A stretch of DNA of 64,000 nucleotides from contig NZ_CP030059.1 of NCBI RefSeq assembly GCF_015291745.1, forward strand, positions 1,391,501-1,455,500, read 5' to 3'. Position 1 is the stretch's first letter; each line of letters begins with the position of its first letter. The stretch is from Bradyrhizobium sp. CCBAU 53351. GTDB taxonomy: Bacteria; Pseudomonadota; Alphaproteobacteria; Rhizobiales; Xanthobacteraceae. Below, one piece after another: positions 15,755-25,719 of this stretch. The position numbers and the translations under genes were made by a program. The notes beneath the pieces were generated by a model. It made no database searches and was not told the origin of the DNA. It saw nothing but the letters and a program-made list of their open reading frames with translations.

Positions 15755-17344
15755 GTGACGATCGCTCCCGATATCTCCGTGAAGCCCGGCGGCTCCGACC
15801 GCCGTCTCATCCTGATGGCCGTGCTCGTCATCGCCGCGATGACGCTGCTGCGCATTGTCTACGCCTCCGCGATCGAGTTGCGCACAGACGAAGCCTATTA
15901 CTGGACCTGGTCCAAGGAGGGCGCGCTCAGCTTCCTCGATCACCCCCCGGGCATTGCCTGGCTGATCCGCTTCGGCACCGCGATCTTCGGCGACACGCCG
16001 CTCGGGGTCCGCTTCGGCGGGATCGTCGCGATGCTGCTGACGCAGCTGCTGCTGGCCGACATCGTCCGCCGCCTCGCCCACGATGTGCGCGCGATCGTGC
16101 TCGCGGTGCTGATGCCGGAGGCCGCGCTCTATTACGGCCTGCTGATGGCCAAGGTCGCGCCCGATGTCGCCATGATCCCGTTCGCGGTGGCGATGATGTG
16201 GTCGCTGGTACGGCTGGCGCAGAGCGGCGACGGACGCTGGTGGCTGGCAGCCGGCCTGTTCGCCGGCCTCTCGATGCTGTCGAAATTCACGGCGATCATG
16301 TTCGCGCCGGCGGTTACCGCCTTTCTGCTGGTACCGGATTGGCGCTGGCGCTGGCTGCGCAGTCCGTATCCTTATCTCGCCGTGCTGGTCGCAATCCTGG
16401 TGTTCTCGCCCGTGCTGATCTGGAACGTGCAGCACGATTGGGCCTCGTTCCGTTTCCAGGGCGTGCGCGCCACCGCCAATTACGGAATCTCTCTGCGGAC
16501 GATTGGCGACTACATCGGCCTGCAATTTGGCCTGGTCGGCTTCGTCATGCTGCCGGTGGTGCTGACCGGACTGGTGCTGACGGCATGGCGAGGTGCTCGC
16601 ACGCGTGAGCCGGCCGCGATCCTGCTGTCGACGGCGGTGCTGGTGCCATTCCTCTATTTTCTCTTCAAGTCGACCACGCTGCGGGTCGGCGATACCTGGC
16701 CGATGTTCATGTGGCCGGTCGGCTTCGCCGCTGACGCCGTGAACCTCGCAGCGATGATGAAGGAGAATTGGTCGGCGCGCATGCTGAGATCGTCGCTGTT
16801 CTGGGCGAGGACGGCCGTCACCACCGGCATCGCCTTCGTCGTCATCGTGTTCCTCTATTACGTCGTCGCGCCGTGGAATCTCCTCGGCAAGATGGATCCG
16901 ATCGGCGCCGAGGCCGGCTATGAGCAGGTCGCCGCGCGCGCGCAGGCGGCACTCGACGAAACCGGCGCGACCTGGATCGCCACCACGGATTATCGCACCT
17001 ATGCCATGATGCGCTGGCTGTTCAGGGGGCGCGTGCCCGTCATCGAGATCAACGAGCGCGGCCGCTTCCAGGATTTTGCCGATCCCGGCATGGACCGGAT
17101 CAAGGGCCGCGCCGGCATCTATGTCGGCCGTGAGCCGGACAACCGGTCGTCGCTGTGGGAGAACATCCCGGCGAAACGCGAACAGCTCGGTAAGGTCGAA
17201 CGGCGGTGGCGCGGCCTCGTGATGGACACCTACGCGATTGAAAAGCTTTCCGGCTGGACCCCGGACTTGTCACCGCCAAAGGACTCGCCGCTGTTCCAGT
17301 GGAAGGTGCTGGCGGGCGAGTTTGAAGAGCGTTCGCTCGGATAG
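15755..17344 (+). CDS. GT39/ArnT-type membrane glycosyltransferase
   Basis: This approximately 529-residue polytopic membrane protein has the hallmark first periplasmic loop ELRTDEAYYWTWSKEG near residue 41, where the Asp-Glu pair acts in GT-C transferases, followed by FLDHPPGIAWLIRFG. About ten hydrophobic spans and a C-terminal periplasmic domain follow. Such enzymes move sugars from polyprenyl phosphate to lipids or proteins in the periplasm. The frame is open upstream to 15560, but that would overlap the 5' end of the divergent cyclase gene. The GTG at 15755 is my choice; it lacks a strong ribosome-binding site. Confidence 0.85.
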   Translation: MTIAPDISVKPGGSDRRLILMAVLVIAAMTLLRIVYASAIELRTDEAYYWTWSKEGALSFLDHPPGIAWLIRFGTAIFGDTPLGVRFGGIVAMLLTQLLLADIVRRLAHDVRAIVLAVLMPEAALYYGLLMAKVAPDVAMIPFAVAMMWSLVRLAQSGDGRWWLAAGLFAGLSMLSKFTAIMFAPAVTAFLLVPDWRWRWLRSPYPYLAVLVAILVFSPVLIWNVQHDWASFRFQGVRATANYGISLRTIGDYIGLQFGLVGFVMLPVVLTGLVLTAWRGARTREPAAILLSTAVLVPFLYFLFKSTTLRVGDTWPMFMWPVGFAADAVNLAAMMKENWSARMLRSSLFWARTAVTTGIAFVVIVFLYYVVAPWNLLGKMDPIGAEAGYEQVAARAQAALDETGATWIATTDYRTYAMMRWLFRGRVPVIEINERGRFQDFADPGMDRIKGRAGIYVGREPDNRSSLWENIPAKREQLGKVERRWRGLVMDTYAIEKLSGWTPDLSPPKDSPLFQWKVLAGEFEERSLG

Positions 17345-17360
17345 AGCGGCACACTCCGCT

Positions 17361-17386
17361 TTCCCTTCTCCCACAAGGAGAAAGGG
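17361..17386. terminator. Hairpin between convergent genes
   Basis: An inverted repeat of the TTCTCC-cacaa-GGAGAA type lies in the 65-base gap between the convergent glycosyltransferase and the YcjF-like gene. One extra A interrupts the right arm. It belongs to the hairpin family also seen at 36121-36143 and 41031-41059 and probably acts as a terminator in both directions. Confidence 0.5.
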
Positions 17387-17409
17387 GACAGCGAGCGCGT
17401 GGCGAGATG

Positions 17410-18438
17410 CTACTCCTCCCCATCCTTCTTCCGCAGCAGATCGCTCGCCAGATCCGACAGCTTCGGCGGCGGCAGCGCCGCGAACGGCAACGGCCGCGTG
17501 ACGTCGATCGCGGCCAGCCCCAGCCGCGCCGTCAGCAATCCATTCAGCACGCCTTCGCCGAGCCGTTGCGACAGCTTCGCCGCGATGCCATGGCCGAGCA
17601 TCTGCTGCACCAGGCTGTCGCTCGCGGCCATGCCGCCGGTGATGGCGAGATGGGCGATGACGTGGCGCAGCAGGCGGATCATGCCGAGCGCGCCGGGACG
17701 GCCGCCGTAGAGATAGGCGAGCTGGCGGATCAGGCGCAGCGCGGCGACGAACACGAACAGCACGTCGATCGCCGCACGCGGGCTCACGGCGGTGACGATC
17801 GAAACTTTCTGCGCGGCAGACGACACCAGACGCCGCGCCTCTGCATCCAGCGGCGACATCAGCTCGCGCTCGGCGAGCCGGATCATGTCGGCGCCGTCGA
17901 TGATCTCGCCGGTGTGGCTCTCAAGCGTGGCGCGGGCGCGCGCCAGCTGCGGGTTCTGGTGCGCGATCTTGAGCAGATCCTGCACGATGACGCGGCTCTC
18001 CTTGCGGTCGTCGTTGACTAGCACGGCGGCTGCGCGCGCATGCAGCTTCTCGATCGTTGCGAGGCGCGCGAGCCCGAACGCCTCGCGCCCGATCACGACG
18101 GCCAGCGCCAGCGCGGTGACGGAGGCGAAGGCGAGGCCGACGAAGCCAAGCGTCTCGCTGCGGGCGAACAGATCCTCGACCAGATGGACCACGCCGAGCC
18201 CGGTGCCGAGCAGCGTCAGACCGGCAAGTCCAGACCAGAACAGCGTGCCCCAGGGAAAGCCACGCCGCGCCGGCAGCGCGGCCGCGATCGGCACCGGAAG
18301 CGCCTGCGGATCGTGCTCCGGCGTGATCTGGATGGTGGCGCGGCTGAGCCGGCTGGTCTCGTCGGCTTCGGTGACGACGACGCCTGGATCGTCGAGCCGG
18401 AACGTCGCCGGCCGCCGCGGCGGGGATCGGTCGTTCAT
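17410..18438 (-). CDS. YcjF-like membrane protein (TIGR01620/DUF697 family)
   Basis: This 342-residue protein has a polar N-terminal 75 residues, two membrane spans (GTLFWSGLAGLTLLGTGLGV and FVGLAFASVTALALAVVIG), a middle cytoplasmic region, and a C-terminal DUF697 domain with AAIDVLFVFVAALRLIRQLA. Its ATG overlaps the stop of the upstream YcjX gene by 4 bases, so translation is probably coupled. The YcjX-YcjF pair is widespread in proteobacteria and is linked to envelope stress; its biochemical role is not settled. Confidence 0.85.
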   Translation of the reverse strand: MNDRSPPRRPATFRLDDPGVVVTEADETSRLSRATIQITPEHDPQALPVPIAAALPARRGFPWGTLFWSGLAGLTLLGTGLGVVHLVEDLFARSETLGFVGLAFASVTALALAVVIGREAFGLARLATIEKLHARAAAVLVNDDRKESRVIVQDLLKIAHQNPQLARARATLESHTGEIIDGADMIRLAERELMSPLDAEARRLVSSAAQKVSIVTAVSPRAAIDVLFVFVAALRLIRQLAYLYGGRPGALGMIRLLRHVIAHLAITGGMAASDSLVQQMLGHGIAAKLSQRLGEGVLNGLLTARLGLAAIDVTRPLPFAALPPPKLSDLASDLLRKKDGEE

Positions 18439-19904
18439 GCGAGCTTGTCTCCGATCAGGAACTGCAAGGCGCGGTCGAGGCGGATGTGTGGCAGCGCGGG
18501 CTCGCTATGTCCCTCGCGCTCGAGCCTTGGCGGACGGAAGCGCAGGAAGCGGAAATCGCTCTTGCCGGCAGTCTCGGTGGAGAGGCCGCGGAACGCATCA
18601 CGGCCGTTGAACAGCGGCTCGGGATCGAGCGGCAGGTCGCCCGGAAAGGTCGCCACTTCCGTATTGCCGTCGAAGAACTCGCCGCCGGCACTTTCGCCCG
18701 CGGCCGGCGTTCCCAGGATCGACGGTAGTTTGTCGCGGCCGCGCGCGACCTGCGCCTCCCGCGTGGCACGCACCGCGGCCAGCGCCACCACGTCGATGGA
18801 AGCGCCGGTCGTCTCCGCGCGCGCGACGGCGCCGGAGACGGCGCGGCGCAGCACGGCCTCGAGCCGGTCGTGGCTGGAATGATGCAGATGGTCCGCCTTG
18901 GTCGCCGCGAACAGGATGCGGTCGATGCGCGGCCGGAACAGGCTGGAGAGGATCGTGCTGCGGCCGATGTTGAAGCAATCGAGAATGCCGGCGAGCGCGG
19001 CTTCGAGATCATGCAGCGCTTCGGGACCGGAGTTGAACGCGGACAGCGCGTCTGCCAGCACGATCTGGCGATCGAGCCGGGCGAAATGATCGCGGAAGAA
19101 CGGCCGCACCACGACGTCCTTGTAGGCCTCGAAGCGGCGCACCATCATCGCCCACAGCGATCCCTCGCCCGCCTGCCTGCCGATGGGCACGTCGAGCGGT
19201 GCAAAGGTCAGCGCGGGGGAGCCTGCGAGATTGCCGGGCATCAGGAAGCGGCCGGGCGGCAGCAGGCTCATCGCGAAGCGCTCGTCGCGGCAGGCGCGCA
19301 GATAATCGGTGAACAGCTTCGCGGCGGTGAGCGTTGCCTGCTCGTCCTCGCGCGCGTCGGGCTTGAGCGTTGCGAGATGCGCGTGCCATTCGCCCGCAAG
19401 ATGCGCGCGCGGCGCCTCGCGCGACAGCGCAAGACTTTCCGCCGACCATTGCTCGAAACTCTTCTGCAGCAGCGGCAGGTCGAGCAGCCATTCGCCGGGA
19501 TAGTCGACGATGTCGAGCGTCAGCGTGCGGTCGGCGCCGTTCGGGCGCTGATAGTCGATGACGAGGCGGAGCTCGCTGATGTCGACGGTCGAGTTCGGCC
19601 AGCGCCGTTCCTCGACCAGTGCGCGCAGATGGCTCTCATAGGCAAAGCGCGGCACGGCATCGTCGGGCTGCGGCGCCAAATGCGCTCGCGCGATCCGGCC
19701 CGAGGCATAGGCCTCGAACACCGGAAACCGGCCGCCGCGTGTGAGGCCGTGGATCAGCGCAGTGATGAACACGGTCTTGCCGGCGCGCGACAGGCCGGTC
19801 ACCCCGAGCCGCACCGTCGGGTTGAAGAAGTGCTCGCCATAGTCGATCAGCGCCTGCGCGGACAAGCGCGCTTCTTCGACCATATCCTGGAAACTGAATG
19901 CCAT
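18435..19904 (-). CDS. YcjX family P-loop NTPase (DUF463)
   Basis: This 489-residue protein has a Walker A motif GLSRAGKT at residues 37-44 within VRLGVTGLSRAGKTVF. The DUF463 pattern continues with IVDYPGEWLLDLPLL, a Walker B/switch-like segment whose DYPGEW is characteristic of the family. It is probably a cytoplasmic or membrane-associated GTPase or ATPase. It overlaps the downstream YcjF-like gene by 4 bases. Enteric homologues belong to the Psp stress regulon, but no Psp genes are visible nearby. Confidence 0.88.
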   Translation of the reverse strand: MAFSFQDMVEEARLSAQALIDYGEHFFNPTVRLGVTGLSRAGKTVFITALIHGLTRGGRFPVFEAYASGRIARAHLAPQPDDAVPRFAYESHLRALVEERRWPNSTVDISELRLVIDYQRPNGADRTLTLDIVDYPGEWLLDLPLLQKSFEQWSAESLALSREAPRAHLAGEWHAHLATLKPDAREDEQATLTAAKLFTDYLRACRDERFAMSLLPPGRFLMPGNLAGSPALTFAPLDVPIGRQAGEGSLWAMMVRRFEAYKDVVVRPFFRDHFARLDRQIVLADALSAFNSGPEALHDLEAALAGILDCFNIGRSTILSSLFRPRIDRILFAATKADHLHHSSHDRLEAVLRRAVSGAVARAETTGASIDVVALAAVRATREAQVARGRDKLPSILGTPAAGESAGGEFFDGNTEVATFPGDLPLDPEPLFNGRDAFRGLSTETAGKSDFRFLRFRPPRLEREGHSEPALPHIRLDRALQFLIGDKLA

Positions 19905-20085
19905 GTGAACGTTGAAGGACCGTGGGCGGGCGGAAATGTGTGAGACCGATCACAAAAGTGGCAATTGCGTGAGGAAAATCAAGCTCCATACTTCCACCGT
20001 CTTTATCGGAAAATCAGCCGTTTGAACGACGCGCCGGTCCCGAAACGCCCATAGAAGAGGGCATTACCTCATTTTGCGGATTGCC

Positions 20086-20781
20086 ATGACCGTCTTCCAA
20101 CTGAAACAGCTTGCGTCCAATTCTGTCCACGCCGCGGCCGACGTGATCGGCTGGCACTACGACCGCGCCGAGCTCATTGCCGACGGCATCATTCACGCGA
20201 TCGGCGTGCTCTCCGGCCTCATTGCCGCGACGGTGCTGGTGGTGCTGACGGCGATCTATGCCGATGCGACCGACGTCGTCGGTGTCTCGATCTACGTCGC
20301 CGGCCTGCTCTCGATGCTGGTGCTGTCGGCGACCTATAATCTCTGGCCGGTGTCGCCGGCCAAATGGCTGCTGCGGCGGTTCGATCATTCCGCGATCTAT
20401 CTGTTGATCGCGGCGACCTACACGCCGTTCATCCTGGAGGTGAAGGACAGCGGGTTCGCGCTGGTGCTGCTCGCCGGCGTCTGGTGCGTCGCCATCACAG
20501 GCATCGTGCTGAAGCTGTTCTATCCCGGCCGGTTCGACCGCGTCTCGGTCGGCATTTACCTTGCGATGGGTTGGAGCGGCGTGATGCTCTACGACGCCGT
20601 GGTCCAGGCGTTGCCCGCGGTGGTGCTGGGCCTCATCCTGGCTGGCGGGCTGCTCTACAGTTTTGGCGTGATCTTCCACGCCTGGCGGCGGCTGCGCTTC
20701 CAGAACGCGATCTGGCACGGCTTTGTCTTGGCCGGCGCGGCGTGCCATTATACCGCGGTGCTCGACCTCGTGTTGAGCTGA
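20086..20781 (+). CDS. Hemolysin III / PAQR family integral membrane protein
   Basis: This 231-residue protein has seven predicted membrane spans and the family's conserved metal-site residues: ELIADGIIHAIG (Glu/Asp/His, near residue 24), SATYNLWP, FDHSAIYLLIAATYTP (Asp-His-Ser), and a C-terminal HGFVLAGAACHYTAV (two His). Bacterial members are inner-membrane proteins; some were first described as hemolysins, but hydrolase activity is more likely. An in-frame TTG at 20074 would add 4 residues; the ATG at 20086 is preferred. Confidence 0.88.
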   Translation: MTVFQLKQLASNSVHAAADVIGWHYDRAELIADGIIHAIGVLSGLIAATVLVVLTAIYADATDVVGVSIYVAGLLSMLVLSATYNLWPVSPAKWLLRRFDHSAIYLLIAATYTPFILEVKDSGFALVLLAGVWCVAITGIVLKLFYPGRFDRVSVGIYLAMGWSGVMLYDAVVQALPAVVLGLILAGGLLYSFGVIFHAWRRLRFQNAIWHGFVLAGAACHYTAVLDLVLS

Positions 20782-20847
20782 GCAGGCTCCGCGCCGCGGA
20801 ACAAGCGGGCGCGGTCTCAAGCGGTATAAGACGAGAGGAGACGTCGC

Positions 20848-21642
20848 ATGCAGGTGACCGGCAAGGTCGTGGTCGTCACGGGCGGCGCAAACGGCATCGG
20901 CAAGGCGCTGTGCGAGGCGTTTTACAACGCGGGCGCGGCCAAGGTCGTCGTCGCGGACATGGACGCCGCCAATGCGCGGGCGGTCGCAGCCATGGTGGAT
21001 GGCGCGGCCTTCAAATGCGACGTCGCGCAGGAAAAGGACATTGTGCACGTCATCGAGGAGACCGAGCGGCAGTTCGGGCCCATTGATCTGTTTTGTTCGA
21101 ACGCCGGCATCGGCGGCGGCTTCGATCCGATGTCGGTCAATGCCGGCGGCGCCTCCGACGAGCCGTGGCAGCGCAGCTGGGCGATCCACGTCATGGCCCA
21201 CGTCTACGCGGCGCGGCATCTCGTCCCCCGCATGAAGGCGCGCGGCGGCGGCTATTTCCTCAACACCATCTCGGCCGCGGGCCTGTTGTCGCAGGTCGGC
21301 AGCCCCGCTTATTCGACGACCAAGCACGCCGCGGTCGGCTTTGCCGAGAATCTCGCGATCTCGCACAAGGCGGACAACATCAAGGTCTCGATCCTCTGCC
21401 CGCAGGGCGTCGACACCAACATGCTGCGCTCGATCCCGAAGGGCCCGCAATCCGGCGACGGCGATCTCACCCCCGAGCAGGTCGCCAGGGACGTGCTCGC
21501 CGGCCTCGAGCAGGAGACCTTCCTGATCCTGCCGCACCCCCAGGTGCTCGGCTACATGCGCAAGAAGACCGAGAATTACGACCGCTGGATCGGCGGCATG
21601 GCCAAGATCCAGGCCAGGATGCGGGAAGAGTTCGGGAAGTAG
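20848..21642 (+). CDS. Short-chain dehydrogenase/reductase (SDR)
   Basis: This 264-residue protein begins MQVTGKVVVVTGGANGIGKA, with the TGxxxGIG cofactor motif. The NAG motif (CSNAGIGGGFD) and the catalytic Tyr and Lys in YSTTKHAAV are present. The start has GAGGAG about 9 bases upstream. It is an NAD(P)-dependent oxidoreductase of unknown substrate. It follows the hemolysin III gene on the same strand by 66 bases. A repeat element separates it from the convergent MarR gene. Confidence 0.92.
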   Translation: MQVTGKVVVVTGGANGIGKALCEAFYNAGAAKVVVADMDAANARAVAAMVDGAAFKCDVAQEKDIVHVIEETERQFGPIDLFCSNAGIGGGFDPMSVNAGGASDEPWQRSWAIHVMAHVYAARHLVPRMKARGGGYFLNTISAAGLLSQVGSPAYSTTKHAAVGFAENLAISHKADNIKVSILCPQGVDTNMLRSIPKGPQSGDGDLTPEQVARDVLAGLEQETFLILPHPQVLGYMRKKTENYDRWIGGMAKIQARMREEFGK

Positions 21643-21681
21643 CATAGGGGAGTTGCCGGCACACTGTCGCCCCATAACAGG

Positions 21682-21820
21682 TGTCGTCCCCGCGAACGCG
21701 GGGACCCATAACCCCAGAGAGAAGTTGGGCGAAGACTGGTAGTGTTACTTCCCGCGGTACACGCACCTCCGCTTATCGATAGATCACGCGGTATGGGTCC
21801 CCGCGTTCGCGGGGACGGCA
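21682..21820. repeat. Dispersed palindromic repeat between convergent genes
   Basis: The element starts TGTCGTCCCCGCG and ends CGCGGGGACGGCA, giving terminal inverted arms. Internal hairpins CCCCGCG/CGCGGGG occur at both ends. It is related to the element at 6353-6482 in inverted orientation, sharing the ATCGATAGATCACGCGG core. It fills nearly all of the gap between the SDR and the MarR gene. Confidence 0.75.
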
Positions 21821-21827
21821 CCGGTGG

Positions 21828-22283
21828 TTAGGCGATCGCCTCATCCTCCATCCGGCTCGCCCGCAGCGCCCGCGCATAGAGCATCATCCCCTCGCGCACC
21901 TTGCGCTGCTCCGCCTCCGTCAGCGCCGCCAGCGCGCCGCGCACCTGCTGGCGGCCGAAGGCGTGCAGCGCCTCCAGCGTGCGCCGGCCTTTCGTCGTCA
22001 GCGACAGCCGCTTGCTGCGGGCATCATTCTCATCCGGCGTCTCGCGCAGCTCGCCGCAGTCGATCAGCTTGCGCACCAGACGGCTGACGCTGGACTTCTC
22101 CAGACGCAGGAAATCGCCGAGCTCTCCCGAGGTCATAGAGCCGCGGATGCCGATCTCCAAAATGGTGTGCACGGCCGACGGCGGATAGTCCGATGCCGCC
22201 ACCGTCGCATCCATGAAGCCGAGCTCGCGCACCATCAGGCGCGAGGCGGCGCGAATGTCGTCGATCAGCGCAAGCTCGGCCAT
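21828..22283 (-). CDS. MarR family transcriptional regulator
   Basis: This 151-residue protein begins MAELALIDDIRAASRLMVRE. It has a winged helix-turn-helix with recognition helix LRLEKSSVSRLVRKLID and wing DENDARSKRLSLTTKG. It should bind DNA as a dimer and release it on ligand binding. It is divergent from an SDR gene, and a perfect palindrome with its centre 28 bases upstream of the start is its probable operator. The frame is open to 22343, but that would run through the palindrome, so the ATG at 22283 is chosen. Confidence 0.9.
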   Translation of the reverse strand: MAELALIDDIRAASRLMVRELGFMDATVAASDYPPSAVHTILEIGIRGSMTSGELGDFLRLEKSSVSRLVRKLIDCGELRETPDENDARSKRLSLTTKGRRTLEALHAFGRQQVRGALAALTEAEQRKVREGMMLYARALRASRMEDEAIA

Positions 22284-22297
22284 CCCTTGACTCCCGG

Positions 22298-22324
22298 CAT
22301 ATAGTTGTATCATACAACTATATG
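22298..22324. promoter_or_regulatory. Perfect 27-bp palindrome, probable MarR operator
   Basis: Left arm CATATAGTTGTAT (22298-22310), centre C at 22311, right arm ATACAACTATATG (22312-22324): 13 of 13 base pairs match. It lies between the start of the MarR gene (22283) and the divergent SDR (22361) and is AT-rich in a GC-rich genome. It should overlap both promoters and so allow one dimer to repress both genes. Confidence 0.85.
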
Positions 22325-22360
22325 TGCGCAACAGTGCGCGCAAGGGTTTTGGAGTGGACC

Positions 22361-23137
22361 ATGAGCGGAGCCTTGCCGACGGGAATGCGGATGACGGGCA
22401 AGGTCTGCCTGGTCACCGGCGGCGGCAGCGGCATCGGCCGCGCCACCGCGCTGCGGATGGCCGCCGAGGGCGCCGCGGCGATCATCGTCGCCGGCCGGCG
22501 CGAGGCCGAGATCGAGGCGACCGCCGCAGCGTGCCGCGAGCTTGGCGCGGAGGCAATCGCGTGTCAGACCGACATCACCCGAGAGGACGAGGTCGTACGC
22601 CTCGTCGGCACCGCTATCGAACGTTGCGGTCGTCTCGACGTCGCCTTCAACAATGCCGGCTTCCAGGAGCGCCGCGCACCGCTGGAGGAGCAGGGCACGG
22701 ATATCTACGACAGCGTGTTCGACACCAATGTCCGCGCGCTGTTCCTGTGCCTGCGCCACCAATTGCCGGTCATGCTCGCGCAGGGGCGCGGCAGCATCGT
22801 GGTCAATGCCTCGGTGAGCGGCGTGCGCAATCCCAATCCCGGCTTCTCGCTCTATTCGGCCTCGAAGGCGGCCGCGATCTCGCTGACGCGCTCGGCGGCG
22901 CTGGAGAACGCCCCGCGCGGCATCCGCATCAACGCCATCGCGCCCGGCCGCGTCGTCACCGACATGATGCTGCGCGCCGGCGTCGGCGACGTCGCAACGG
23001 TCAGCGCGGGATTGCCGCTACGGCGCATGGGCAGCCCGGAGGAGGTGGCGGAAGCCGTGGTGTGGCTGTCCTCGGATGCGTCATCCTATGTGGTCGGGCA
23101 CGTGCTGGCGGCGGACGGGGGATTCCTGGCGTCGTAG
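22361..23137 (+). CDS. Short-chain dehydrogenase/reductase (SDR), probable MarR target
   Basis: This 258-residue protein begins MSGALPTGMRMTGKVCLVTG, with cofactor motif TGGGSGIG, a NAG motif in NNAGFQERR, the catalytic Tyr/Lys in YSASKAAAI, and a C-terminal GGFLAS. A GGAG lies 8 bases before the ATG. The frame is open further upstream through the palindrome, but that start is unlikely. It is divergent from the MarR gene, so it is the likely regulated gene. The substrate is unknown. Confidence 0.9.
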   Translation: MSGALPTGMRMTGKVCLVTGGGSGIGRATALRMAAEGAAAIIVAGRREAEIEATAAACRELGAEAIACQTDITREDEVVRLVGTAIERCGRLDVAFNNAGFQERRAPLEEQGTDIYDSVFDTNVRALFLCLRHQLPVMLAQGRGSIVVNASVSGVRNPNPGFSLYSASKAAAISLTRSAALENAPRGIRINAIAPGRVVTDMMLRAGVGDVATVSAGLPLRRMGSPEEVAEAVVWLSSDASSYVVGHVLAADGGFLAS

Positions 23138-23150
23138 CGCGACGACATGA

Positions 23151-24773
<1,623 letters not shown>

Positions 24774-24802
24774 GGTTTCCGTCCCCGAATGCTTTTATTG
24801 AG

Positions 24803-24845
24803 CCGTCATTCCGGCGCGATGCTTCGCATCACCGCGGAATGACGG
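24803..24845. repeat. Short palindromic repeat inside the operon
   Basis: Perfect 10-bp arms CCGTCATTCC (24803-24812) and GGAATGACGG (24836-24845) enclose a smaller hairpin GATGC-ttc-GCATC. It lies between the MaoC gene and the benzoylformate decarboxylase gene, so it is transcribed and could weaken read-through or protect the upstream mRNA. Confidence 0.7.
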
Positions 24846-24853
24846 TGTATTTA

Positions 24854-25705
24854 TCACCAAACCGCCGTCCCCTTCATCGTCGGCTGCCCCTCCGCGTTCG
24901 CAGTCCACAGCTCCATGCCAGCCTCGGTCTCGTTGGCATTCACCGAGAACTCGCCGCCCTCGAACAGCGGCTGCAGCCCGCGATAGGTGAACTTCTTCGG
25001 CGCCTTGCCGCCGCGCAGCTTTGCCGCCATCTCGATGATCAGCGCGGCCTGCAACGGTCCGTGGAAGATCAGGCCCGGATAGCCCTCGACCTTGGTGACG
25101 TAGTCGCGGTCGTAATGAATGCGATGGCCGTTGAAGGTCAGGGCGGAATAGCGGAACAGCAGCACGGGATCGGAGACATGGGTCTCGCGGTGCTGCGCCT
25201 TCGGCGGCGGAGGTGGAGCCTTGCCGCTCGCGGGTGCGCTGCTCGTCATCTCGCGATAGACGATGTCCTGCCGTTCGCGGATCGCGATGCCGCGCGGCGA
25301 GGAAATGCTGTGCTCGACCGAGACGAAGCACAGCGTGCCGGTCGAGCCTGATTTCACCTGTACGTCGGCGATGCGCGAGGTCCGCGTCGATTCATCGCCG
25401 ACCTGCAGCGGCTGCAGGAACTCGATCTCGCCGCCGGCCCACATCCGGCGCGGCAGCGGCACCGGCGGCAGGAAGCCGCCGCGGGTGGGGTGGCCGTCGG
25501 GCCCGAGCATCGACATCGGAAACACCGGCTGGGCCAGGCACCAATGCACGGTGAACGGGGCGGCATCGCCCTTCCGGGGTTCGCCGACGTCCTGGAACAG
25601 CGTCGCGCGCAAACCCATGACGAGCTGCGCGGTGACGATGTCGGTCGCCTCCGTGCTGCGGCCGATCCATTGCCGCAAGTGATCGATATCGAGCTTCTCG
25701 GTCAT
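24854..25705 (-). CDS. MaoC-type acyl-CoA hydratase (mesaconyl-/itaconyl-CoA hydratase-like)
   Basis: This 283-residue protein has an N-terminal FAS1-like dehydratase region (PFTVHWCLAQPVFPMSMLGP, GGFLPPVPLPRRMWAGGEIE) and a C-terminal hotdog domain with FRYSALTFNGHRIHYDRDYV, where the His-containing segment is the hydratase site. It probably hydrates a branched or dicarboxylic enoyl-CoA. It lies 14 bases downstream of the CoA-transferase gene, in the same arrangement as known CoA-transferase/hydratase pairs for itaconate or mesaconate. The substrate is not proven. Confidence 0.82.
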   Translation of the reverse strand: MTEKLDIDHLRQWIGRSTEATDIVTAQLVMGLRATLFQDVGEPRKGDAAPFTVHWCLAQPVFPMSMLGPDGHPTRGGFLPPVPLPRRMWAGGEIEFLQPLQVGDESTRTSRIADVQVKSGSTGTLCFVSVEHSISSPRGIAIRERQDIVYREMTSSAPASGKAPPPPPKAQHRETHVSDPVLLFRYSALTFNGHRIHYDRDYVTKVEGYPGLIFHGPLQAALIIEMAAKLRGGKAPKKFTYRGLQPLFEGGEFSVNANETEAGMELWTANAEGQPTMKGTAVW

Positions 25706-25719
25706 GACGCCTCGCTCTG

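Noticed and set aside
20791..20823. GC-rich inverted sequence after the hemolysin III gene as a terminator.
   Set aside because: Pairing is weak and there is no T tract; the next gene is on the same strand.
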